DNA of 64,000 bases from Echiichthys vipera (lineage: Eukaryota; Chordata; Actinopteri; Perciformes; Trachinidae): contig OY829662.1 of assembly GCA_963691815.1 (NCBI GenBank), forward strand, positions 17,999,276 to 18,063,275. The letters are read 5' to 3'. The notes below the pieces were generated by a model. That model was given only the letters and a program-made list of their open reading frames with translations, was not told the DNA's origin and searched no databases. Of this stretch, positions 12,841 to 25,088 are shown piece after piece; position 1 is the stretch's first letter; each line of letters opens with the position of its first letter. The position numbers and the translations under genes are program-made.

Positions 12841-15800
12841 TAAATACTAAAACCCATTGCTAATCCAGTGACAGGATGAAAACGTGCTCTGCATGTTAAT
12901 TAAGGGCCAAAGCCTCACTGGCTGGGTCCCCCATGGAGCCAGCCGGAGCCCTGCATATATCCTTAGACTTCATACACACCACCAGCTTACTTCAAAGCCC
13001 TCTCTGATGTACACAAGACTATTTTAGGGCTCTGAGCTGAAGGCAGACAGAATGACTCTGAAAATAACGTTGTATTCTGTTGGTGCCACAACAAACAAAT
13101 CAAATCTTGATTGAAGTATGTAGGGGAAGTGGGGAACGAGAAGAGAACCTGGTCACCACGCTGCAGCTATGTCAAGCTGTGTCACAGCTGTGCAGTTAGA
13201 GAAGCACAAAATTATCTTTCAATCAATAGTTTTCTTGCCTCAGGGTCATGTAGAAGCCTTACCTTCAGTCTTTGTTTCCCTTGCAGACAGTAACTTTCTG
13301 TTGGGAAGCGCTCAGGGTCGTCATGGCTACCCCATCGTGTACTGCTCAGACGGGTTTTGTGAGCTGACTGGCTTTGTTCGGACTGAGGTGATGCAGAAAA
13401 CTTGTACGTGCAGATTCCTCCATGGAGCCGAGACCAGTGAGAGTTTAATTCAACAAGTAGACAAAGCTCTGGAGGGCCAGCAGGAGTACCAGGGAGAATT
13501 CTGCTTCTATAGGAAAAATGGTGAGGATCACAATGTATTCACATGATTGTCCTGATGTTGAGTTGGCCATGCACTCTGAAACACAGACATTTAATACTGT
13601 ATTTAAACCTAACCTAAAAAGTATTTGTACATGTGAGCATTGGTGATGATGTTATGAATTTAAACCATTTTCCTGGCCTTTTTTAAAAATGGAATCCTCA
13701 TTTTCAGGTTGTTACTTGGATTGGTTTTCTACTAGAACATGTTTACATGCTTTTATGTTCAAAAAACATTTTTTTCTCATAACTGCGTTCACATTCTGCC
13801 TGAATAGCTCCTGAGCATCTTTCTCTTTAAGGTCCCTTGAGTTTTGACAGCTCTTTTAAAGGCACAGTTTCTGAATAGGGGCTTCCACAGTATTTATATA
13901 GCACCTCAACCTGTTTTTTAAGAAAAAAAAGACATGGTTTCTCACTTGTTTACAATATGGTCCTTTTAAAGAAAGCACCAGGAAGGGGGTGCGGAGAGGT
14001 TAGCTACAAGAATAGAAACTTTGTTATTCATTTGCATCAACAGAAACCCAATTATCATTTACAGGATTCCCTCTCTGGGCATCAATAAAGGACCTTTTCT
14101 TATTTCATGGGGACTAAGCATTGTAGTCTCAATGTAATAACTTGTTTCATGTCCTCAGGAAATTCATTTTGGTGCCTCCTGGATATTGTGCCAATTAAAA
14201 ATGAGAAAGGTGAGGTGGTGCTGTTCCTCTTGTCCTTCAAAGACATTAGTGAATCTTGTGGGAAAAGTCATCGCTACAGCCAAGGAGACGGTGAGGCCTG
14301 GCCACATGCATTTCTTAATTTCATTGTCACAGTTTCATGCTGTCACATTCATTTGTAAAATTTGAAGCTCAATGACATACGGCACATACATTTATTTAGT
14401 GTGTATTATGGTTTTGCTCACAGGTATGTCAGATGCTGCTTACCAGAGCAGGAAAAGGAATCGATCGCACTTTTCTCAAGCTCAAGAGAGGGGGAGGACT
14501 ATTCTGCATCACCTTACCAACCTGTTCACTAAGAGGGGCAAAAGGAAACTGACCAATGTGAGTGCAAACCTCTGGATCATTAAAGTGTAATTCCAACGCA
14601 AAATCATCCCATGGTCCTTTTTGGCACTTACTTACATCAGATAAGCTATCGAGTATGTGTATGAACTACCGGTTATGGGATGATTTTGTGCCGGAATTAC
14701 ACTTTAAGACAATGAAATCCATAAAATTATGGTATGAATCTCAATGTTTGGCTGCTTTCCTTAGGAAAAAAACGTCTGCTCTCTTCAAACCACTGCAATC
14801 TAATTAGAACAATAAATAGTTTTTTACTTAAGTCTACTCAAAATTGATTCATAACGTTACAGTATGGTAGTGATGATGATGATGATGATGATGAGAAGGA
14901 AGATGATGTAGGTGTACTGGATACCCTCTGTGTCTCATGCTTCGTTCATTAATGCCAGTGCTGAAGAAAATTTGCATTATTTGTCCTTTTTCATTCTCAA
15001 ATTCGGTTTCATTTACTTAAAAGATCTCTTAAGCGAGTTTCTCCCTGACTGCGTCTGCACCACACCACTGGGGTGTGAATGAAAGCGCTGCAGATTAAAA
15101 CCTCATATAGTTAAATTCTTTATGATGCTTGCAGGATTTGTATGTGACTTGTATGTGCCCTGTCCTTCAGAGTGTGTTTCAGAAACCGTCTCTACCTGAG
15201 TACAAGGTGGCAGCTGTCAAGAAGTCGCGTTTCATCCTGCTTCACTACAGCATTTCCAAGGCCTTATGGGACTGGCTAATTCTACTGGCGACCTTCTACG
15301 TTGCTGTCACTGTGCCGTACGACATCTGCTTTGTTAGTCATGTTGAGGGCAGTGATTATCACTCACTTGTCAGCCGTAGCACTATAGGCAGTGACATAGC
15401 AGTGGAGATGCTCTTCATACTTGGTATGATATATTTTATTACAACGTTTTTTGTTATCATTGAATGTTTGTAGTCAAATATTTCACCAGATAGTAGACGA
15501 CTGTATTCTTGTATTCTTTCTGTGAGATAATTGGTAGCTAGTACCACTATCATTTTAAAATAACATCTCCTGCACTGATTACATGCTGCACACCCGCTGA
15601 CCTTTATGTAAAGCCATCTTGAGCAGAATTATGAAGAGAGAACAGTTTAACAACTATTTTTCTTAGTGCAGCTGCAGTTGTTTCCCTGGTGATGGCTTAC
15701 ACACGCCTACACCTCCTACCTTTCCTCACCCACTCAGGGTGTCTCTGTTGCCCCAGGTTACGAATCATAATTAGATTTCTCTCACTTCGTCCCACTTTTC

Positions 15801-18352
15801 CTCCAAACGAAGTGTGATAGCCATGATGGAGGTAGCACATCTGTCATGAGGCTCTCCCTATCACTCAACAAGTTTATCTGGGAACAAAATGATCTCAACT
15901 GGCATCACATGCTGTTCTTTACTTTTAAATAATTTCGAATGGAGTACTACGACAAATGCGTGTCCCTGAACTAGCTTCATTTGAATTCACTAAGACTCTC
16001 GATTGAATCTTATTGCTATAAAGAAAATAATAACTTGTCTTTTTAGTGTAGGAGCAAGTTAAAAGTCAAATATACTGCCAGGGATTTATTACATTAATTG
16101 TTTGCTAGGAAACACTGCTAATGGCCATTTTTTCCTGCAGTTTAATGTATTTTCTAATCATCAATGTAGATGATTGTAGATGTTTTTTTAAATGAAAAAT
16201 CAGTCAATTTACAACTGGCATAATATACTACAGTAATGAAAATGACTGGCAAATGTTATTTTCCCCCCTATGTCCATGGAATAGTTTTTTAAAGGGCACA
16301 TATGCTTATTTTCAGGTTCATATTTGTGTTTTGAGTTTCTACTAGATAAGATAAGATAACATAAGATAAGATAAGAAAAACTTTATTGTCCGCGACAAGT
16401 GACAGAAATGCATCTTTGACAGGGCAGGTTCAATTTACACAAAACAAATAAATTCATACAAAACAGACAGTCCCAAACAATGACAATACATTAATGCCAA
16501 AAGATGCAAGCAGTGCAAAGGGGTGACTGAGTGGAGTGAGATATGTTGCCTATTTATGACTGTTCAGTGTGGTGACAGCAGTGGGGATAAAAGTATGTAT
16601 TATTTTAAGTATACTAAAATATGTTTACATGCTTTAATGCTCAAAAAACAGTTAGTGTTTACATCTGTAACAGTTACCGCAGCTGTCATTTTAAGATCAG
16701 CTAAATTATGACGATTTAAAACACATTTTACATTTTATTCTTTTGTCTAATGAGTTACAAATTAATCAGAATTCTAAAACCATCCATCCATCCGTCCATC
16801 CGTCTTCAACCGCTTGGGGGGGCTGGAGCTGATCCCAGCTGACATCAGGCGTGGGGTACACCCTGGACAGGACTCCTGTCTATCACAGGGCACAAAGAGA
16901 CATTCCAACCATTCACACTCTCATTCACACCTATGGGCAATTTAGAGTCATCAATTAACACATGCATGTCTTTGGACTGTGGGAGGAAGCCAGAGAACAT
17001 GCAAACTCCACACAGAAGGGCCCCAGCTGGGATTCGAACCAGGACAGAACAGTGCAACAGTGCTAACCACCACCCCACTGTGCCGCAGAATTCTTAAGCA
17101 TTTACTATTAATGAATTAATCTTAATTGTTTTTGTATGTACCTGAGTTATAGTCCATGTAAACTCCCACACTGCCATTTCAGACCTCAATATATTGTACA
17201 TTCATGAAATGTTTTTTTATTTTGTATTCCTGTTTTCAGATACATTTCCTTTGCTTCTCTTCTTTTCAGATATTATTCTAAATTTCCGTACCACCTATGT
17301 CAGTCAGTCAGGTCAGGTAATGTACGACGCCCGCTCCATCTACCTCCATTACTTCACCACTTGGTTCTTTGTGGATCTGATCGCAGCGTTGCCCTTTGAC
17401 CTTCTCTACGCTTTCAACATCACAGTGGTAAGATCATAGTTTTGCATGTCTCAAAGTACAGAGTGTCTCCAAGTTTTATACTTCCCTGTCTCTTTAAATG
17501 CACTGACTTTTAGACAAGCCACTAATGTTTGAGTGTAGCCCCTAATGTTTAGCCCCTGGAGTTGAGTTGGAGCATCGTACTGGAGATCCTTCTACATTTA
17601 ACCACTTCACTGAGCATTCTCGTTTGTCTACTCGCTTCAGTTTCATCCTCCAAATAAACTTGTATTTCTCATGGATTAGAGTTTGCCGCAGGCCTCAGCT
17701 GACTCACAAAGACATCTCTCTATCAGGAGTTTTCTTTTGCCATTGCATTGTAAAGTTAAACTTTTTATTTATTTGTTCTATGCATTCATTCATTCTTTTC
17801 ATATATTGCACAGAACTGGGCTTTTTTAAATCTACTGCTTGTTATTGTATTTTAGCTTATTTCTATCTTTATGTTGTCCTTGTTTTTCTTTTATGTCTTA
17901 ATGCCTTTCTGATTTATGTAAAGGTGCTATGAAAATAAACTTTATTTACTATATTACTAAACTATTAAAAGGCAAGGTTAGTTGAGAAAAGTGGTTAAAC
18001 CTGGAAAATAAACCTTACAGAACAATAGTGGAATAAAACAGTGTAGAAATAGGTTTTAAAGAAATTATAGAAAAAGGGAAACAATGTTCTTTTCTCTCTA
18101 TCTCTCTCCTCACTTAGACTTCGCTGGTGCACTTGTTGAAGACTGTTCGTCTGCTACGTCTGCTGCGCCTGTTGCAGAAACTGGACCGCTACTCCCAGTA
18201 CAGTGCTGTGGTCCTGACCCTGCTCATGTCTGTGTTTGCTCTGCTGGCTCACTGGATGGCTTGTGTCTGGTACATCATCGGACGCAAGGAGATAGAAAGC
18301 AGTGACCCCATTACCTGGGACATAGGTGAGTGTATATATATGTATGTGTGTG

Positions 18353-18402
<50 letters not shown>

Positions 18403-21400
18403 TGTGTGTTTTTACAGACACAATATATTCTTCCTCCGTCATTAAGGTTTGATGAGACATTTTAGTGTCCTTCTTGGAAACCCCAAAGGGCCAGTACTGC
18501 ACATCTCTAGTCATGCTTGTCTCCTCTCTGCCCAGAGGAAGTTTAGATCACAGACTAATTCCATTATATCACCAGTCATTCATTATATCACTCTACATCA
18601 TATCACCGATCATATCACACACCAGAGGAGAAAGGGTCATCCTTAGAAGCAGACTCATTAGTTTAGTCACTTATACCCCCCACAAAGTCTTATACAACCC
18701 TCTTTTGACCTCTTCTACCAGGCTGGCTTCAGGAACTGGGAAAGCGTCTGGACACACCATACATCAACCGCACCATGGGTGGTCCATCCATCCCTAGCGC
18801 CTACATCGCCTCTCTTTACTTCACCCTTAGCAGCCTCACTAGTGTTGGTTTTGGCAACGTGTGCGCCACTACAGACGCCGAGAAAATCTTCTCCATCTGC
18901 ATTATGCTCATGGGTGGTGAGTTTATTGAAAAATACCAGAATTATGATAAATGTTGTGAGAATATCATAATACCACTGCCTTTCCCACCCCCAGCCCTGA
19001 TGCACGCAGTGGTCTTTGGTAACGTGACAGCTATCATCCAGCGCATGTACTCACGGCGTTCTCTCTACCACACCCGAATGAAGGATCTCAAGGACTTCAA
19101 CCGTGTGCATCGGCTACCTCAAATGCTGAAGCAGAGGATGCTGGAGTACTTTCAGTCAACTTGGTCTGTCAACAATGGCATCAACGCCAATGAGGTGGGT
19201 GAAGAATCCCAAATTAACAACTGTTTGTTACCAAATAAAACGTTTTTCTATTGAAGGTACTGTATGTAGCGTTTTTACAGGTAATAATGTGTTGTGGGCA
19301 AACAGGTTGTTACTCAAATTAATAATTGAGATCTTCACCGACTTCCTTGGTTGCCTATAACAGCCTGTGGATTGACTTCTATGTAAAGGTTTTGGCAGAC
19401 CAAAAAAAAGGTCAGCTGTTCCCCACTGTTCACAGAAGGGGTCCTATGTTCCCCGGTGTGTTATTTTTTTACCCAATCAGTGCCGAATTCCACGGCAAAT
19501 AGGTCTATGGAAAGCTCCAACACTACCCCCTAACTCTAACCTCTGGCCCTAACAAAATGCTGAATTAAATCTGTGAAGGCAGAGGCTTATGCGAACAGGG
19601 AACATCTGGCCCGGGAAACAAAACCCGGGATGACCCCGCATTTTGCTAGCTTGCTGACAAAATACTGCCACGAGTGGATAACGTCAGCTACCTTATCCAG
19701 ACTCCCAGGCCTGATCTGACTGGCTTGCAGCTTGCAAATTTCCTTATCAGCTAACGTTACAAAGCAAGCAACACCAGATCCATGCAGCATAGCAAGTTAC
19801 AGCCAACTGGGTAATGTTAGCTTGCTTGCTAATGTTAGCTGACCTAAGATGGCTGGTTCTTGGCTACGTGGCATGAAACTCCCGTCGTTTCCTTTGTGAC
19901 TTTGGCAGTAGGAGAGATTTGCAAACAGCAAGTTAGCGTTATTGGAAATATGATTGTAATTCATTTTAAAGCATTATACCAACATGATGCTAGTCAACTA
20001 TCTTCAATCTCACTGTTCTGGATGGTACTCGCTCGGGGCCAAGGAGTGTGCATGCAAATGGGCACAAGCAACAGCTGACTGCAGTTCACTAGCTTTTTCT
20101 TCAAGTTATACAGATAACCTTTAATAAGTACAGTATGTGGACTGTTAAGGACTGGATGTGTGGGCCACAGAAATGTCTTTTTCATGAAGAACAAAAAACA
20201 ACATTTTGTGTGGGTGCTACCTTTAAGATTCAGAAATGTCATCTTTAAAATGTGGGCCATCCGATTTCTCTAGTGTCTTATTCCATTTCCTCAAGTAGAG
20301 GGTACTTATGATTTCAGTAGCAATGTTTGAAGTGATTTACTGTAGGATAGGTTCCCTGTAATTACAAGAGTAGGAGCTGAATGAGAAAGAATACTCATTA
20401 ACACCCTCACCACCACCATCTGTAGCTAATTAATTCAGTGTTGAAGGTAACAGACAACCACTCATTTCTGAGCATGCTGGCTTTAACACCTCATGTCTGT
20501 TTTTACTGAGCAGCTTGGTACATCATGTGAGTGTATCAACCGTTATAACTACAATCTGCACCTTTTCTTTTTTTTGACATTCACATTTGCATTTAGTGGT
20601 GGAAAAAGTATTCAAACATAAATTTCCAAAGGAAGTATTTTAAAAGTCCCACATCATGCTCATTTTTAGGTCCATACTTCTATTTTGGGTTTCTACTAGA
20701 ACATGTTTACGAAAAACCCATTTTTTCTCATACTGTCTGTCTGAATATATCTGTATTAACCCTCACCCTATTCTGAAATTCTGTTTTAGCGCCGGTCTCT
20801 TAAAGCCCCGCTCCTGATTCAGAACAGAAAGTGCACTTTAGTTTGGAACATGTCCCATATGCTAACAATGATGGGCGGGGTTTATGACCTATACTGCAGC
20901 CAACCACCGGGGGGCAAACAAAACGTTTTTGCTTCATTTTTGGGGAGCTGTCAAGCCATCAATCTTTATATAGTCTATGCTTTAAGATCAAAAAGGACAT
21001 GGAAGCTGCACCAATTAATTTTTGACCGCAAGGGAGAGAGACTCCTAAAAATAGAGCAACATGAGTATCCCACTGAACCTCAGCCAGCCACGAAATTCAA
21101 TCATGACATTGATGTGTGGACAGAACAATTAAAACTATGAGCTGAAAGTGGCTAAACGTCTGCATAAAGCTGCAGAGTTGGATGTTCATTCCTGCACCCT
21201 GCAACAGATGTCTTCCAGCCATATTTACAGTTGTCTGTCTCACATGTTTGACAGAACAGATGCACTCCAATCTTAACTAATGCAGCGGTGAGCTACCTAC
21301 AACTTGAAGCCTCTTTTTCAGGCTTCAACTGTGTTCTCTTCAAATTTAAACCCGTAACTACACTGATGTATTAGGTGTATTAGGCTTTAAATGCTGTCAA

Positions 21401-24400
21401 AACACTTCTGACATCATACATGGACAGATCTGCAAGTTGGTCTTGTTGATGAGCTGCTTTTTGCTTTGCGACCAGAAATGAGTCAACTCAACTCATGAGA
21501 CTTTCACATTTCATGGACTCATTTGTTAGAATAAAGGTGTTCCCTAATGGAGCTTAGACGTCAGTATAGTGCCTTACAGTGTTTAGAACATTGATTGATT
21601 GAAGGCTTTTTATTCCCTACCCTCTCTCGTAGCTGCTGCATGACTTCCCAGATGAACTGCGAGCTGACATTGCCATGCACCTGAACAAAGACATCCTGCA
21701 GCTGCCTGTGTTTGAGCGAGCCAGCAGAGGGTGTCTGCGCTCTCTATCACTGCACATCAAGACCTCTTTTTGCGCACCTGGGGAATACCTTATACGCCAA
21801 GGAGATGCCCTTCAGGCAAATTATTTTGTCTGTTCTGGCTCACTGGAGGTTCTGAAAGATGGCATTGTCTTGGCAATCCTTGGTCAGTGTGCACCAAGTG
21901 TAACCCATTTCCTGTCATATTTATTCTGCACCTTGTTGTAACCCCTCTGTTTTAATCGACAATCCCTACAGGCAAAGGTGACCTTATTGGGGCTGATCTC
22001 CCAGAACATGACCAGGTGATCAAGACCAATGCAGACGTGAAGGCACTGACTTACTGTGACTTGCAGTACATCAGTGTTAGGGCTTTGAGGGAGGTCCTTG
22101 GGCTGTACCCGGAGTATGTCAGCCGCTTCAGCTCTGACATCCACCACAACCTCACCTACAACCTGAGAGAGGGCAGTGAAGCTGTAAGACATTTGCTATT
22201 ACATTTAAAAAGTGGAAAGCACTGCAGAGACAGACATAAATTTCAATGTACCTAGGTTTTATTTCTTTACTTCTGCTCATTAACATCAGCATACCTATAC
22301 GTTGCCACCAAGAATGTGTGTGTTATACCTTAATAATGTTGACATTAATATCTCTAGGGAGTAACAAAGTTTCCGTGGTCTTCCAGGCAGTGTCAGGTAT
22401 GTGTGCCACACTAAGGTAATTGTTTCAACCTTCATCAGCTGATACGTCTGTCAGTTACAATCTTGACATCAAAAAACAAACATTAAACAGTTGTGACCAA
22501 CGTGAAAAATTGTACATTGACTGCCAGAACTCATATCAAGCTTAGATAAAGGTATATATCATTCTGCTAAGAAATGTTGCGAAGACAGCTCACACAGACA
22601 GGGCCAAATTGGTAATCAAGAGATTAAACTTTAAGCTTAAAATAAGTGCACAGGTTAACTAAAGTATTCTATAATTAAGCCTGTATGAGAACTACAAACC
22701 AATAAGACTGTACAATAATATATCATTTGCCACAGAAAGACTGTTTTTAAGAAGCTTAGCCGTGCTTGTCTGTTTGCATGCTGATACAAAGTAGAAATGA
22801 CAATAATATCTACTAATAGCAAAATTGTGGCTCTTTGATTTCTATTTTTGGTTTCTGCTATGTTGCAACTATATGTTTAAGCCTTTTTTGTACACTGAAA
22901 TCATGTATATGTTGTTAAGACATATACAATCTTTAAGACTCTTGCAGCTTCCATTCAGTTGCACAAATTGGAAGAAAATATCTGAATTTCTGTCCACTGT
23001 CTTCTCAGGGTCATGCTTCTATGGACTATAATCTACCCTATATTGTTGAGGCAGATGCCAAACGTGAAGAAGACACAAGACTCTCTCAGCAGAGGAGAAT
23101 GCCTCTGTTACATGGAAAAGGCAGTCCTGTTCGTCAGCAACGCCTCAGCACCCTGTTAGGAGAGGAGCTCCACCACATCAATGCACTCCACATCTGTCGG
23201 TCACCTGTTCAGGGCGGTGGAGGCCACAACCCCTCTCCTCAGCCATTCGACAACCAGGAGCTCTCTCCTCCTCCATTGCCCAGTCATACCAGCAACCAAG
23301 GCTTGAACCACCAGCCTGCCAATCTACTCATGCCGTCCTTACCTTGTGCTAGTCCACTGAACCTTAGCCCCAGGTAACCTGTTCATCCTGCTTTACCCAA
23401 ATATAATTCAGTAATCATTTTTGCATCTATTTAATATTATGTCACACTGATTTGCGTCTCTGCTAGGGTCGTCGATGGAATTGAGGACAATGGTCGCACA
23501 TTCCAATTTAATGTAGAGCAGACTGAAACAAAGACTAATGTAACAGGTAACAAGTCTTCGTAAACTGCACAATGGATGAAAAGAGAACTATCTGGGATTA
23601 GGGCAGCAAACATTTTGTTTAAAACACTTTTTTTCCGGAACAAATGCTTAACTCTAAATCATGCATGGTTAAATAAACATAGGAAAATGACAGATTTTAA
23701 CACTTTAAGACTAATTTTGTTTTGCTATACACAAGCAATACATGTACTCCCACTCATTTAGGGATAGATGTCATATTATATTGTGAATCTCAGAACAGCT
23801 GTATTGCATCAGCTCTGTTGATTTCATCCTTTTTCAGACAGGTTCCAGGTGAGTGCTAACCTGCTTCTGGAGACAGAGGAAGTAAAACAGAACATCAGCC
23901 AACTGAATGAAGAGGTATGGTATAATATCAGATCCAATGTAAGGTAATATGAAAATGGGAAATTAGCTTTACAGTATATCATTTGGGTAACAGTGTTAAA
24001 TGTAGTGTGTAAAGTGCATATTCTACAGTCTAAAATATTTTTTTATCATTGTTAAAAGGTAAATGTACCCTACATCCTCATTTTCTTTTTATTCGCAGGT
24101 GAGCAATTTGAACCAAGAAGTATCTAACCTGGCCAAAGAGCTACACAACATCATGCATATCCTACAGTCTCATATGACCATGCTCCATACTCCTCCAGTC
24201 TCCTCACATTCCTGTGGCATACAGATGGTTCCCAGCCCTAGTGTGACTGCCTCTAGCAACTGGCAGCCCCATGTCCCTTTAAATATTGCCACCGGGCTGC
24301 ACCTCCATCATGAAGCAATTAGCCACCCTGCTAGAAATGTGTGGGGCTGCAGTGGGATGCCCTCCCAGGGCAGAAATCCCACATTGCTGCACTCTTCAAG

Positions 24401-25088
24401 CCCTGTGTCATCCTGTTTACATCTGTGCTGCTCTGACAGAGAAGGGGCCACCGCTCATAGGTTACAGAGCCAGTGTAGCCCGTTCCAAAACTCGAGAACA
24501 ACCCCAAACTCTCCCTACATGACCCACTTGCATGGCCGGGGAGGTCCTTCCCTCCTGGGCCTCAGTTCTGCCTTCAGTAGTAGTATTTGTCAGGCCCCAC
24601 AGGTACCATACAATGCCTCTATTCCCATGATGAGCAACTCTCACCCAGAAGGTTCCTCAGTAAATTCTGGCTACTCTCATCCGTCTCTGAGTGTTCAAAC
24701 TAACTCTGATCCCTCACATAATCAGACCAACTCCCAGACACCAAGCCATTCCTCTATCACTTACACTGGCCGGCCGCAGTATCACACTACTTTCATCTCT
24801 CACACCCCTCCAGCAGTCCACACTTCAACATACACGGGGCACAACCAGGGCCAACAGGACTCTATCAGTGCCCCCAGGCAGAATGACCCAGTGGGATCCA
24901 GCCCCGTCCACTGTACACACGACCTGGCATGTTCTTTGTTGGGGCAGGTAACAGACAGAGACTGTAGAGTTTCACTGTATCAAGAGAGGACAGGCAGTAT
25001 TGAATCTCAGGATACGAGCGTTAATGCTCCAACTGTAGAGGTTCAAACATCTCTTTTGGACCCAGAGGAAATACAAAGCCCACACTAA
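6891..25088 (+). CDS. kcnh4: Voltage-gated K+ channel subfamily H member 4 (Elk-type), 15 coding exons
   Basis: Pore subunit of a plasma-membrane K+ channel of the EAG/ERG/ELK family. Exons: 6891-6966, 13287-13520, 14159-14290, 14424-14557, 15171-15423, 17270-17427, 18118-18325, 18722-18916, 18995-19194, 21633-21882, 21972-22183, 23009-23373, 23467-23546, 23838-23914, 24099-25088. All junctions are GT-AG and keep one frame of 1187 residues; human KCNH4 is 1017. The N-terminus MPVMKGLLAPQNTFLD and the PAS domain (about 26-147) are Elk-type. The S4 helix (about 330-350) has repeated arginines (KTVRLLRLLRLL). The selectivity filter SVGFGN has GFG at 441-443, with a possible N-glycosylation site NRT at 414 before the pore. 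A cyclic-nucleotide-binding homology domain spans about 540-680. A coiled coil (NEEVSNLNQEVSNLAKEL) bridges the last two exons. The Ser/Pro/His-rich tail is longer than in mammals. KCNH3 and KCNH8 are alternatives, but sequence and neighbours favour KCNH4. Confidence 0.96.
7815..8105. mobile_element. Retroelement remnant with inverted ends, possibly Penelope-like
   Basis: Inverted copies of a sequence containing CCCCAAAGCAATTTCAGT lie at about 7819-7850 and 8068-8098 and bound a 290-bp segment in kcnh4 intron 1. Near the right end, the phrase CTGATGA (8011-8017), a 5-bp stem with loop (8020-8035) and GAAA (8037-8040) resembles a hammerhead-ribozyme core of the kind found in Penelope-like elements. 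The rest of the ribozyme is poorly matched. Family assignment is inference. Confidence 0.45.
9655..10080 (-). mobile_element. LINE-like 3' fragment in kcnh4 intron 1
   Basis: Read on the minus strand, about 9655-9720 is a typical teleost LINE tail (AAAGCACTTTGTGCTGCATT, then GAAAGGTGCTCTACAAATA and ATTATTAAG). A/T-rich sequence follows, and a further stretch at about 9955-10080 looks like decayed LINE 3' sequence. No reading frame remains. Confidence 0.45.
12340..12510 (+). mobile_element. Internally deleted RTE/Rex3-like LINE remnant
   Basis: The + strand text resembles two separated parts of RTE/Rex3 ORF sequence brought together: one around EEFKYLGVLFTS (here VQVSQGLLYLSQ) and one around RSQMRWLGHLIRMP (here EPDDMFPASHQDAP). 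The open frame at 12271-12603 is this remnant and not a host gene. It lies in kcnh4 intron 1, about 0.8 kb before the PAS exon. Confidence 0.5.
12661..12839 (+). repeat. Compound GT/GTGTGC microsatellite
   Basis: An uninterrupted 180-bp dinucleotide-type array lies in kcnh4 intron 1. The first half is a 6-bp variant (GTGTGC, with GAGTGT interruptions) and the second half is about 35 pure GT units. The open frames across it are artefacts. Alternating purine-pyrimidine sequence of this length can adopt Z-DNA. Confidence 0.97.
13676..13976 (+). mobile_element. AGGTCC-family TTAA element, diverged copy
   Basis: A decayed copy of the family best seen at 33362-33784. Shared phrases include CTACTAGAACATGTTTACAT, TTAAAGGCACAGTTTCTGAA and TATTTATATAGCACCTC, ending in TTTACAATATGGTCC then TTTTAAAG. 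It lies in kcnh4 intron 2. Confidence 0.7.
14580..14707. mobile_element. Short palindromic TTAA element in kcnh4 intron 4
   Basis: A 120-bp element (14584-14703) sits between two TTAA tetramers (14580-14583 and 14704-14707). Its terminal inverted repeats of about 29 bp start AGTGTAATTCC and continue with CAAAATCATCCCAT, with only three mismatches between arms. It begins 23 bases after the exon 4 splice donor. It has no coding capacity and is typical of a MITE. Confidence 0.8.
16292..16720 (+). mobile_element. AGGTCC-family element interrupted by a later insertion
   Basis: The 5' end of an AGGTCC-family copy (about 16292-16346, ending TTTCTACTAG) breaks off and resumes at about 16617 (ATATGTTTACATGCTTTAAT). 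The DNA between (about 16347-16611) starts with an ATAAG repeat and CTTTATTGTCC, like a minus-strand LINE or SINE tail. TACTAGA (16340-16346) and TACTAAA (16612-16618) flank it as a likely diverged target duplication. It lies in kcnh4 intron 5. Confidence 0.6.
16783..17093 (-). mobile_element. Full-length tRNA-derived SINE with RTE-like tail
   Basis: Read on the minus strand it starts GCGGCACAGTGGGGTGGTGG, a tRNA-like A-box region, and has a B box GGTTCGAATCC. The body ends AAGCGGTTGAAGACGGATGG with a short GGAT/GGAC repeat tail. The tail matches that of teleost RTE-type LINEs. A 5'-truncated relative lies at 58054-58370. It lies in kcnh4 intron 5. Confidence 0.75.
18341..18412 (+). repeat. 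GT microsatellite just inside kcnh4 intron 7
   Basis: A near-pure GT array of about 72 bp begins 15 bases after the exon 7 donor (18325|gtgagt) and has two GTTT interruptions. GT/UG repeats next to a donor are known binding sites for splicing regulators such as CELF proteins and TDP-43. An effect here is inference. Confidence 0.95.
19255..20222. mobile_element. Candidate large AGGTA...TACCT element in kcnh4 intron 9
   Basis: Its ends are AGGTACTGTATGTAGC and, inverted, AGGTAGCACCCACAC. They are flanked by TTGA on the left and TTAA on the right, which fits a mutated TTAA duplication. The interior has no gene. It contains ACGTTAGCTA-type words common in fish repeats. The end similarity is short, so the boundaries are provisional. 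Confidence 0.4.
20636..20820 (+). mobile_element. AGGTCC-family TTAA element, 5' half
   Basis: It starts TTTTAAAAGTCCCACATCAT and carries the family phrases TTTCTACTAGAACATGTTTA and GTTTTAGCGCCGGTCTC. The 3' half is missing. It lies in kcnh4 intron 9 on the same strand as the gene. Confidence 0.7.
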
